DNA of 64,000 nt from B4-G1 sp964393895 (GTDB lineage: Bacteria > Chloroflexota > Anaerolineae > B4-G1): positions 1-64,000 of the forward strand of contig CAYMWP010000005.1 in assembly GCA_964393895.1 (NCBI GenBank), written 5' to 3'. Shown here piece after piece: positions 18,589-26,216 of the stretch. The stretch's first letter is position 1. Each line of letters starts with the position of its first letter. Position numbers and translations under genes: made by a program. A model generated the notes under the pieces. It did not search any database, was not told where the DNA came from, and saw nothing but the letters and a program-made list of their open reading frames with translations.

Positions 18589-20610
18589 ATGCCACTCACG
18601 ACAGGTCAGGTACTACAAAACCGCTACCGCATCGTCTCTCTGCTGGGACAGGGCGGCATGGGCGCCGTCTACCGCGCCTGGGATACGCGACTGCAAGTGC
18701 CCGTCGCCCTCAAAGAGATGATCCCCCAGCCGGGGCTAGACTCGCAAACTCTGGCCCAACTGCGCCAGCAGTTCCAGCAAGAGGCCACCGTCCTGGCCCG
18801 CCTCGACCACCCCCACCTGGTCCGCGTCTCTGACTTTTTCGAGGCGCAAGGCAACGGCTACCTGGTGATGAACTTTGTCGAGGGAGAGAGCCTGGCCGAC
18901 CGCATCGAGCGAGAAGGCGCACTGGACGAGTCACAAGTGCTCGCCTGGGCCGATCAACTGCTCGACGCCCTCGCCTACTGCCACGCCCAGGGCGTGCTCC
19001 ACCGCGACGTCAAGCCGCAGAACGTCGTCATCACACCAGAGGGTGTCCCCCCCGACGCGGGGGGGACACCCTCGTCGGGGGGGAATGCAGTGCTGGTGGA
19101 CTTTGGCCTGGTCAAGCTGTGGGACCCCAGCGACCCCCGCACCCGCACCGCCATCCGCTCGATGGGAACGCCAGAGTACGCCCCGCCGGAGCAATACGAC
19201 GCCACCGGCCACACCGATCCCCGCTCAGACATCTACGGCCTGGGCGCCACCCTCTACCACGCCCTAACCAACCAGTCCCCGCCGACGGCGACGCAGCGCA
19301 TCGTGAACCCAGCCACCCTCTCTCCGGTGCGGAGGATGAACCCCCTGGTAAGTCCACACGTAGAAGCAGCCCTGGTGCGGGCGCTGGAATTGCAGCCGGA
19401 GGCTCGCTTTCAAAACAGCGCAGAGATGAGAGCAGCACTGAGGAACATACGGACTTTCACGACCCCCATCCAGAGCGATACCGACACAAGAGTCGTGACG
19501 CGCCGCGCACCCCGGCCCAGCACCGGTACGCAGGTGGTGACGCCCGCCCCTGCCCCCGGTCGCGGGGACATTCCCTGGAAGTGGATCATAGCCGGCGGGG
19601 CGGCGATCGCAGCCGCGCTGCTTGTGGGAGGAGCGATCCTGGGGACGACCTGGTTTTTCGGCCGCCGCCCCCCCACCGCCTCGGTCGCCGACCTGGCCTC
19701 GGCGACGCCCACCGGCGAACCTCGACCGCCGGCCGCGACCGTGCAGGCCGACCGTGTCCTGGACGCAACCTTTGTAACAGATGTAACGGCATCGGAGGGC
19801 CAAGAGTTCCCACCAGGAACAGCTTTTACCAAGGTCTGGCGCATGCAAAACACCGGCAACTGCGCCTGGGAGGCGGGGACACGGCTGGCCTTTATCTCTG
19901 GCGACATAACGGGCGAGCCGGTGCCGTTACCGACTGTGGTCGCCGGTTCAGTGACCGACGTCAGCGTGAACCTGGTCGCTCCCACGCAGCCGGGCACCTA
20001 CCGCAGCGACTGGCAGCTAGAAGCCCCCGACGGCGCTCGCTTCGGAGACACGGTCTCCGTCCAGATCGTCGTGCCGCCACTTTCTGGCCCCACCGCCACT
20101 CCCGCCCCGCCAACAGCAACCCCTCCTCCCACCTCCACCCCCATCCCCACAGCGCCCCCCACCCCGGCCTGCCCGGCGGTCACGGGCCCCTTTGCCACCC
20201 TCTGGCAGGCGGAACAGGAGAGGTTGGGTTGCGCCACCAACGCGGCCCACACCTCCTGGATGGCCCAACAGCATTTTGAGTGGGGGCAAATGTTCTGGCG
20301 CAAAGACAGCGACGGCATACTGGCCGTGCACGACAGCGGGATATGGGGCGCGTATAGAAACATCTGGTACGAGGGCGACCCGGACTATTCCTGTCCAGAC
20401 AGCGCCCCCCAGGAAAGTCCCCCCACGCCTAAACGGGGATTCGGAAAAATCTGGTGCACCTACGCAGAGGTGCGCAACGGCCTGGGGTGGGCCACCGACG
20501 GCGAGCGCGGCTTTGACGGCACAGTGCAGGATTTCGAGCAGGGCGCCATCATCCGCACCGACACCGGTAAAACCTATGTACTCTTCGATGATGGCACCTG
20601 GTCAGAATAG
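18589..20610 (+). CDS. Hanks-type Ser/Thr kinase with NBR1-like Ig and LGFP-like tail
   Basis: A 673-aa kinase of the second subclass in this cluster: no zinc ribbon, kinase at the very N-terminus (~12-285), GQGGMG, VALKEM, canonical HRDVKPQN, DFGLVKLWDPSDP and GTPEYAPPEQY. Between HRD and DFG a G/C-rich palindrome (19039-19073) adds roughly a dozen residues (VPPDAGGTPSSGG) absent from the paralogues. A membrane helix lies at ~331-358 and an NBR1-type Ig at ~391-497. The C-terminal part contains two stretches resembling LGFP repeats (GLGWATDGERGFDG with FEQGAI; FEWGQMFW), a module linked to cell-wall attachment. ATG 18589 follows TTGGAG; TTG 18571 is an unlikely upstream start. Confidence 0.87.
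   Translation: MPLTTGQVLQNRYRIVSLLGQGGMGAVYRAWDTRLQVPVALKEMIPQPGLDSQTLAQLRQQFQQEATVLARLDHPHLVRVSDFFEAQGNGYLVMNFVEGESLADRIEREGALDESQVLAWADQLLDALAYCHAQGVLHRDVKPQNVVITPEGVPPDAGGTPSSGGNAVLVDFGLVKLWDPSDPRTRTAIRSMGTPEYAPPEQYDATGHTDPRSDIYGLGATLYHALTNQSPPTATQRIVNPATLSPVRRMNPLVSPHVEAALVRALELQPEARFQNSAEMRAALRNIRTFTTPIQSDTDTRVVTRRAPRPSTGTQVVTPAPAPGRGDIPWKWIIAGGAAIAAALLVGGAILGTTWFFGRRPPTASVADLASATPTGEPRPPAATVQADRVLDATFVTDVTASEGQEFPPGTAFTKVWRMQNTGNCAWEAGTRLAFISGDITGEPVPLPTVVAGSVTDVSVNLVAPTQPGTYRSDWQLEAPDGARFGDTVSVQIVVPPLSGPTATPAPPTATPPPTSTPIPTAPPTPACPAVTGPFATLWQAEQERLGCATNAAHTSWMAQQHFEWGQMFWRKDSDGILAVHDSGIWGAYRNIWYEGDPDYSCPDSAPQESPPTPKRGFGKIWCTYAEVRNGLGWATDGERGFDGTVQDFEQGAIIRTDTGKTYVLFDDGTWSE
19039..19073. 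repeat. G/C-rich palindrome inside a kinase gene
   Basis: Perfect 15-bp arms (GAGGGTGTCCCCCCC and complement) surround a 5-base loop. Part of the sequence, CGTCGGGGGGG at 19073-19083, repeats again as the complement of 19047-19057. The paralogous kinases go straight from ITPE/TPEG to the LVDFG strand at this point, so this is an insertion kept in frame. Confidence 0.75.
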
Positions 20611-20632
20611 GGATTGGTCATCGGAGTAACCT

Positions 20633-20785
20633 ATGCCGCTCGTGACAGGCCAAGTGCTACAAAACCGCTACCGCATCGTCTCCCTGTTGGGGCAGGGCGG
20701 CATCCGCGCCTGGGATACGCGGCTGCAAGTACCCGTTCTGATTCGATCACATCATGCTCTCAATATAGCGCCAAGTCTGATATGA
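20633..20785 (+). pseudogene. truncated kinase N-terminus remnant
   Basis: Fifty codons that copy the start of the kinase at 18589 (TGQVLQNRYRIVSLLGQGG). An in-frame 12-bp deletion has removed the MGAVY part of the glycine-rich loop, giving GGIRAWDTRLQVPV. The similarity stops abruptly near 20737, after which the frame runs through unrelated codons to TGA. It cannot bind ATP. The ribosome-binding region (GGAGTAACCT) is preserved, and the TGA overlaps the next ATG as ATGA, so it may still serve as a translated leader for the DA1-like gene. Confidence 0.75.
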
Positions 20786-21543
20786 AACCAACGTCCCGCC
20801 GCCCCAAACATTGCCACCTCTGCGGTCGCCCCCTGCAGGGACGCGCCTGGGTCCACGCGGCCAACGACGGCTCGAAAGATCAAGCCATCGTCGTCTGCCG
20901 CCGCTGCCATGAGACGGCCCCCCGCTGTGACGTGTGCAACCTGCCGCTGGGCGAGAATCACGTCCGCCTGCCCGACGACCGGCGTATCTGTCCGCGCTGC
21001 CACCAGACTGCCATCTACGATCCGGCCCAGGCGCGGGAACTCTTCGAGCGCGTAGCTCGCGTCATCACCGACCAACTGGGGCTGGGCCTCAACGTTGGCA
21101 CAGAGTTTACGCTGGTGGATCACCAACATCTGCAACGACTGGCGGCGGAGGCGCCCGCCAACCCAGTGGACGATGCGGGCAAAATGCCCGCGGGCAAAGT
21201 ACCCGTGAACCAGGTCATCGGACTCTTTGCCCGCAAAGGCCGCCAGCGAGTGATGTACCTCATCTACGGTCTGCCCCGGATACTATTCATCCAGGTCGTC
21301 GCCCACGAGTGGGGCCACGCCTGGCATAGAGAGAACTGCCCGCTGCTCGACGACCCTCTGCTCTGCGAAGGATTTGCCGAGTGGGTGGCCCACAAAGCAC
21401 TACAAACCCTGGGCGCCGCCAAACAAGCAGCACTGATGGAACAGCGCGACGGCCTCTACGGAGACGGACTGCGCAAGATGGTATCGCTGGAGCAGCAGCG
21501 GGGAATCTCCGGCGTCCTTGATTTTTGCCGCCGGGCCGAGTAA
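20782..21543 (+). CDS. DA1-like protein: LIM-type zinc module plus HEXXH metallopeptidase
   Basis: A 253-aa protein. Residues ~9-75 carry LIM-like cysteine pairs (CHLC, CRRC, CDVC, CPRC with interspersed His). The C-terminal half contains the zinc-peptidase motif VVAHEWGHAWH (H175, E176, H179) and a downstream EGFAEW that can give the third ligand. This matches the architecture of the DA1 family, known in plants as ubiquitin-activated peptidases; bacterial members are uncharacterised. A short palindrome (GCGGGCAAAATGCCCGC, 21175-21191) coincides with an apparently extra stretch (DDAGKMPAGKVPV). The gene lies 3 nt before the vWA gene's GTG, so the two are probably coupled. A cytoplasmic location is expected, with no signal or helix. 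Confidence 0.75.
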   Translation: MKPTSRRPKHCHLCGRPLQGRAWVHAANDGSKDQAIVVCRRCHETAPRCDVCNLPLGENHVRLPDDRRICPRCHQTAIYDPAQARELFERVARVITDQLGLGLNVGTEFTLVDHQHLQRLAAEAPANPVDDAGKMPAGKVPVNQVIGLFARKGRQRVMYLIYGLPRILFIQVVAHEWGHAWHRENCPLLDDPLLCEGFAEWVAHKALQTLGAAKQAALMEQRDGLYGDGLRKMVSLEQQRGISGVLDFCRRAE

Positions 21544-21552
21544 AATGTGAAA

Positions 21553-22938
21553 ATGCCAGAACCCCTGCAACTGACGTCCACATTGAACACCCCCTATATC
21601 CCCGTCACCCGCCAGCCTCGCCTGGTGTACCTTCTGCTGGAGACCGCCAGCGGCGCGGGCGGCGATTTCCTCCCGGTCAACCTGGGGCTGGTGGTGGATA
21701 CCAGCGAATCTATGCGCATCCGGCTGGCGAGCGAGGCCCAGTTTGAAGAACTGGCGCGGATGGGAGTGCTGAAGGAAGTACTGGTGGACGGCGTACCTGC
21801 CTGGGAATCGGGCGAGATACCCGTCAAGGCGCTGATGCGGTTGCCGCGCAAAATTGACCTGGTCAAGGATGCGCTGCGGGCCGCCGTCGAGCAACTCCGC
21901 CCCGCCGACCGCTTTTCACTGGCCGCCTTTGCCAGCGAGGCGACGACCCTCATCCCCAACACCTCCGGCTCCCAAAAACGGCGCTTGCTGGAAGCCATCG
22001 AGAGACTGGACAACATCCGGCTGGGAGACGAGACCTACATCGGGCGCGGAATGAAGCTAGGTTTCGAGGAATTGCGCCGAGACAAGTCGAGCGAGCGGGC
22101 CGACCGCCTGCTGGTGCTCACCGACGGGTTCACTCTGGACGAGGACGACTGCCGCGCCTGGGGCGCTCACGCCCGCCAGAAACGCATCCCCATCAGCACC
22201 ATGGGGCTGGGCGGCGAGTTCAACGAGGAGCTGATGATCCCCATCGCCGACCAGACTGGCGGCGAGGCATATTTGCTGGAGAACCCCGACGAAATCACGG
22301 CCGCCTTTGCCCGCGAGTTGCAGCGCGCGCAGGCGGTGCGCTACCGCAACCTGGAACTGAAACTGCGCCCCTCGCAAGAGGTAGAGTTGCGAGCCGCCTA
22401 CCGCGTCCGTCCCACCATCGCGCCGCTGGCAGCGATCAAAGAGGGCGGAGGCTACAACTTTCCGCTGGGCGATCTGGTGGCGGGGGAGGAACCGGCCCTG
22501 CTTTTGGAACTGATCGCGCCGCCACGCCAGGGGGGCGTCTACCGGCTGGCCCAGGCGCTCCTGGCCTGCGACGATCCGGCCGGCAACCTGGCCGGCCTCA
22601 AGACGCGGGCCGAAGTGGTGGCCGAGTACACCACCGACCCGGCCCAGGCGGCTCAACAGGCGGCCCAGGTGATGCACATCGTCGAGGCGCTGAGCGCCTA
22701 CAAATTGCAACAGCGGGCGCGAGCCGACCTGGAAACAGGGAACGTGGCCGGCGCTACGCAAAAACTGCAAGCCGCCGCCACCCGCCTGCTGGATATGGGC
22801 GAGGAAAAACTGGCCGCCGATGTGAGACAACAAGCAGAGGAGTTGGAGCAGCATGGCCAAGCCGATCCACGGCTGGCCAAGAAACTGCGCTACGGGACGC
22901 GCAAGTTGACGAAATGGGACGCAGATTCACGCCTATGA
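21553..22938 (+). CDS. von Willebrand factor A domain protein
   Basis: A 461-aa protein without signal or membrane helix. A vWA domain spans about residues 35-260 with the MIDAS triad DTSES at 49-53, a later THR-like site in GDETYIGRGM, and LVLTDG. An atypical ~45-residue stretch between the MIDAS and the next helix (ELARMGVLKEVLVDGVPAWE) interrupts the usual spacing. The remaining ~200 residues are a beta-rich vWA-associated region and an alpha-helical C-terminus (QQAAQVMHIVEALSAYK). Cytoplasmic vWA proteins beside kinases and PP2C phosphatases occur in TerY-type modules; that parallel is an inference. GTG 21547 is an equally close alternative start. Confidence 0.82.
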   Translation: MPEPLQLTSTLNTPYIPVTRQPRLVYLLLETASGAGGDFLPVNLGLVVDTSESMRIRLASEAQFEELARMGVLKEVLVDGVPAWESGEIPVKALMRLPRKIDLVKDALRAAVEQLRPADRFSLAAFASEATTLIPNTSGSQKRRLLEAIERLDNIRLGDETYIGRGMKLGFEELRRDKSSERADRLLVLTDGFTLDEDDCRAWGAHARQKRIPISTMGLGGEFNEELMIPIADQTGGEAYLLENPDEITAAFARELQRAQAVRYRNLELKLRPSQEVELRAAYRVRPTIAPLAAIKEGGGYNFPLGDLVAGEEPALLLELIAPPRQGGVYRLAQALLACDDPAGNLAGLKTRAEVVAEYTTDPAQAAQQAAQVMHIVEALSAYKLQQRARADLETGNVAGATQKLQAAATRLLDMGEEKLAADVRQQAEELEQHGQADPRLAKKLRYGTRKLTKWDADSRL

Positions 22939-23337
22939 ACGCTGATTCTCCGGTTCTATCCGCATACCATCTGCGGAAATCGGAGTGAATCCACGTCCTA
23001 AAAGATTTGGGTGTATTTCATTTCAGTAGAGACCCTAGACCTCGGAGGTCTCTGCCGAGCTTGTGCTCGCCCAAAACCGCCGATCAAAAGATTTGTCGGT
23101 CAGTCAGCATGACGGCTTTTAACACCTTCGATACCCTCTGCCTACTTTTGTCCTGTACCATAGTTGTAGGTCACACAAACTTATTTCACCACAGTGGCGC
23201 GTTCAGCCACCTGATGGTACAATAAAGCGCTGTTCAGAAACAGCGTCAGAGTGATTCCGCAGACATCTACGGCCCCGTGACGGGGCAGATCAACCTTTTC
23301 GCAAGGACGGCCCTTGGCGGGCAAAAGGAGGCGGCCT
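22939..23337. other. 399-bp intergenic region with dispersed repeats and leader hairpins
   Basis: No credible gene. It contains a dispersed repeat of the ACGCAGATTCACGC type near 22918-23000 (related copies at ~28550 and 57318), a 15-bp palindrome AGACCTCGGAGGTCT at 23037-23051 matching the repeat at 61290-61384, and the motif TTTGGGTGTATTTCATTTCA (23007-23026). The 3' part has two hairpins (23228-23245 and 23272-23286) that would lie in the leader of the NERD-FHA gene. Confidence 0.6.
23215..23223 (+). promoter_or_regulatory. extended -10 promoter candidate
   Basis: TGG directly followed by TACAAT (23218-23223) forms an extended -10 element without a good -35. A transcript starting near 23230 would carry the two leader hairpins before GTG 23338. 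Confidence 0.35.
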
Positions 23338-24330
23338 GTGAGCGTCGAAGTATGGTACGGCAGCAAGTCGCACCACGAGGCGGAGCAGAAAACGCTGCTC
23401 GAACTGTATCAGTACCTTCGCCCTCAGCAGGAACATTTCGTGCTCCTGCACAACTTTTTCGCCGGTCAGAGCAACGAGATTGACCTGGTCGTGCTCAAAC
23501 GAGATGGCGTCTTCCTGGCCGAACTGAAACACGTCTGGGACCCCATCTTTGGCCGGCGCGAGGGAACTTGGAAAGCGATTCGCGAGGATGGCGGCGAAGT
23601 CATCCTCAACCCCGACCGTTCCAACCCCTTCAAACAAGCCCAACGCAACTATCACAGTTGGAAAAACTGGTGCCAGGCCCACGCCGAGGAAATCGGCTCT
23701 GGTCCGGCGCATCCCCGCCCAACCGATTGGAGCGACGTGATGACCAGCATCGTCCTCTACCCGGATCTGCCAGAGGGAAGCGACGTCGCCATCGGGGATT
23801 GGCCCGTGCAGGCGCTGGGGCTGCCCGCTTTCCTGTTCGCACTGGTGTCGTGCTCGTCTAGCAAAGTGACGCTATCCCGTCAGGAGATGAGCCGCATCCC
23901 AGAACTGATGGGATTGGAACACTGGCAACTGGCACACCCAACACAAAAGCTATCAGATTGGCAGCCGGCCCCCTTTGCCGCGTTGGTTGCGCGGGGTCAC
24001 ACGTTATCGGAGCCGCTCATCCGGCTGGACGAGGTCAACAAAGAAAGCATCACCGTGGGAAGAGAGACGGGGAATGACCTGGTCATCACCGACCCCACCG
24101 TCTCACGCCACCACGCCGAGTTGTACCAGTTCAACGGGCGCTGGGTCGTGCGCGATCTGGACAGCACCAGCGGCACCTTTGTGGGTTACAAGGGCGATCC
24201 CGACGACGAAACTCGCGTCGCAGAGAGGGAATTTGCCCTGAAAGATAATTCCATCGTCCGTTTTGGGCCGGCATCCTACACCCTACTGTTGCACGAGAGC
24301 AACGAGAACGACGAGAGCGAGAAGCCGTGA
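23338..24330 (+). CDS. NERD nuclease-related domain plus FHA domain protein
   Basis: A 330-aa protein. The N-terminal half is a NERD (nuclease-related) domain with the restriction-like core QSNEIDLVVL followed by VFLAELKH, giving the D...ExK residues of PD-(D/E)XK-type folds. The C-terminal ~100 residues form an FHA domain (TVGRETGNDLVI, VSRHHAEL, LDSTSGTFVG). GTG 23338 is chosen because AAGGAGG lies 6 nt upstream. It overlaps the next kinase by 4 nt (GTGA), indicating coupled translation, so the FHA domain may bind that kinase or its targets. Whether the NERD domain cuts nucleic acid is not known. Confidence 0.82.
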   Translation: MSVEVWYGSKSHHEAEQKTLLELYQYLRPQQEHFVLLHNFFAGQSNEIDLVVLKRDGVFLAELKHVWDPIFGRREGTWKAIREDGGEVILNPDRSNPFKQAQRNYHSWKNWCQAHAEEIGSGPAHPRPTDWSDVMTSIVLYPDLPEGSDVAIGDWPVQALGLPAFLFALVSCSSSKVTLSRQEMSRIPELMGLEHWQLAHPTQKLSDWQPAPFAALVARGHTLSEPLIRLDEVNKESITVGRETGNDLVITDPTVSRHHAELYQFNGRWVVRDLDSTSGTFVGYKGDPDDETRVAEREFALKDNSIVRFGPASYTLLLHESNENDESEKP

Positions 24331-26114
24331 ACACCTGCCCGCAATGTGGCGCGAGCAATCGTCCAGAAGCGCACTTTTGCCGCAAGTGCCGGTGTGCGCT
24401 GCCATCCGCTGCCACGCCGACGACGTGTATCCATTGCGGTGCAATGTTGCGACCAGGCGCGCGCTTTTGCAAGAAATGCGGTGAGGCAATTAGAGACGCT
24501 ATTTATACCGATGCCGGCCACACTTGCCCTCACTGCGGGTCAGAGGTACGAGAGAGCGCCCGTCTCTGTCCTATCTGCCAGTCGCCTTTGGCTACGCCGT
24601 CCGCCCAGCCCTTCGGTTCACGCTGTATTCACTGCGACACGCCCACCCGCCCCGGCGCGCGCTTTTGTCGCAATTGCAGCCGCCCGCTCTCGACGGCGAT
24701 GACGGTGCCGCCGCCACCACCGCCGCCGCCATCCCATCCGGCGCAGGGCCGCTTTGGCACCGGCGAGATGCTCCCACTCACCATCCTGACCGGGCGGTAC
24801 GTGATCCTGGAAAAGATCGCCCAGGGGGGTATGGGAGCCGTTTACAAGGCCCAGGACAGGCGGCTCCAGGGCAAAGTAGTCGCCGTGAAGGAGATGTCCG
24901 AATCGGCCGTCGCTCAGGCGGAGCGAGAGCGCGTGCTAGAGTCATTCCAGCGCGAGGCGGAACTGCTGGCCCGGCTGGACCACCCCAACCTGGCGCGGGT
25001 GAGCGACCGCTTTCAGGAGGGAGAACGGCACTATATGGTGATAGAGTTCATCGAGGGACAAACGTTGCAAAAGATGCTCGAGGGACGCAACGACCCGTTC
25101 CCCCAAGAGCAAGTATTGAACTGGGCCGAGCAATTGTGCGACGTGCTCGCCTACCTGCATAGCCAGCAGCCCAAGATCATCTATCGAGACATAAAGCCGG
25201 CCAACGTGATGGTGCTGGCCGGCTCCGACCAAGTCAAATTGATTGATTTCGGCATCGCCCGCTTTTACAAACTGGGCAAGAAAAAAGACACTATCGAATT
25301 TGGCACCGACGGCTACGCGCCGCCGGAGCAATACGGCAAAACTCAGACCGACGAGCGGGCCGACGTCTACGCGCTGGGGGCCATGCTCCACCAACTGCTC
25401 ACACTGCGCGAGCCAATGACCCGCCCGTTCCACTTCCCACCGGCGCGCGCCCTCAACCCCAAGGTAAGTCAACAGGTAGAGACCGCCATCGCGGATGCAG
25501 TACAGGCCGAACAGGACAAGCGTCACCAATCTATGGACGAAATGCGGAGCGCGTTGCTAGGGGAGGGCGCGGCTCCCAAACGAAAGTCAAAGAAGAAAAA
25601 ACCGGCTCGACCCGCCGCCGCTCCGCCATCTGTGCCAGGCAAACTAAAACCCAGTCCGGATTGGATAAACTTTGGAGATGCACCTACCGGAAGCGGCGCG
25701 CCGGCCCAGTCGCTGGCGTTCACTCTCCCCGCCGGCGAGCAAGCCACACTCAACGCCAGCGCCCCATGGGTACACGTCCACCCCACCAGTGTCGTCAAGC
25801 AAGGAGAAAAAGTCACCATCACGCTAGACGCCAGGCAGCTCAGACCGGGACGGCTGCAATTGAGTGGGGGACTGATCAAGCGGTGGGCCGGCCTGCATAC
25901 CCGTCTCCTGATACCGGCCGAACAAACGCTCACCACCCACGTAGAAATCGAGTTAAAAAGCGGGTACAAGCAACGCATCCCGGTCAGTGTCACCGTCGTG
26001 CCGCCGGCCCAGCAAGTGCGGCTGCGCTGGATCGCGACCATCGGCATTATGCTGATGGAGGTAGGCATCGCAGCCGCTGCCCTGGGAATACTCGCGGTCG
26101 CGCTCCTATTTTGA
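24327..26114 (+). CDS. Hanks-type Ser/Thr kinase with four zinc ribbons and C-terminal membrane anchor
   Basis: A 595-aa kinase with four consecutive four-cysteine ribbons in the first ~122 residues (pattern CxxC...FCxxC repeated). The kinase domain (~157-420) has QGGMGAVYKA, VAVKEM, YRDIKPANVM, DFGIAR and GTDGYAPPEQY. A basic linker (KRKSKKKKP) precedes a beta-sandwich domain of the ASH/BACON-like type (LKPSPDWINFGDAP...TITLDARQL, ~435-560). One or two hydrophobic segments sit at the extreme C-terminus (~565-592). Unlike the other kinases, its putative sensor precedes the anchor and so should stay in the cytoplasm. It overlaps the NERD-FHA gene by 4 nt. Confidence 0.87.
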   Translation: MNTCPQCGASNRPEAHFCRKCRCALPSAATPTTCIHCGAMLRPGARFCKKCGEAIRDAIYTDAGHTCPHCGSEVRESARLCPICQSPLATPSAQPFGSRCIHCDTPTRPGARFCRNCSRPLSTAMTVPPPPPPPPSHPAQGRFGTGEMLPLTILTGRYVILEKIAQGGMGAVYKAQDRRLQGKVVAVKEMSESAVAQAERERVLESFQREAELLARLDHPNLARVSDRFQEGERHYMVIEFIEGQTLQKMLEGRNDPFPQEQVLNWAEQLCDVLAYLHSQQPKIIYRDIKPANVMVLAGSDQVKLIDFGIARFYKLGKKKDTIEFGTDGYAPPEQYGKTQTDERADVYALGAMLHQLLTLREPMTRPFHFPPARALNPKVSQQVETAIADAVQAEQDKRHQSMDEMRSALLGEGAAPKRKSKKKKPARPAAAPPSVPGKLKPSPDWINFGDAPTGSGAPAQSLAFTLPAGEQATLNASAPWVHVHPTSVVKQGEKVTITLDARQLRPGRLQLSGGLIKRWAGLHTRLLIPAEQTLTTHVEIELKSGYKQRIPVSVTVVPPAQQVRLRWIATIGIMLMEVGIAAAALGILAVALLF

Positions 26115-26216
26115 ACGTAACAACGGTTCGTCGTGCCGGATGGCAGGTCAGAAACCCGCCCTACCGGAAAAAGACGAAATGAGAACGGACAAAAAAACAG
26201 AATCGAGGAGAAAGCC

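Noticed and set aside
23007..23225. 72-codon plus-strand frame in the intergenic region
   Set aside because: Covers dispersed repeat motifs, no protein-like pattern or ribosome site.
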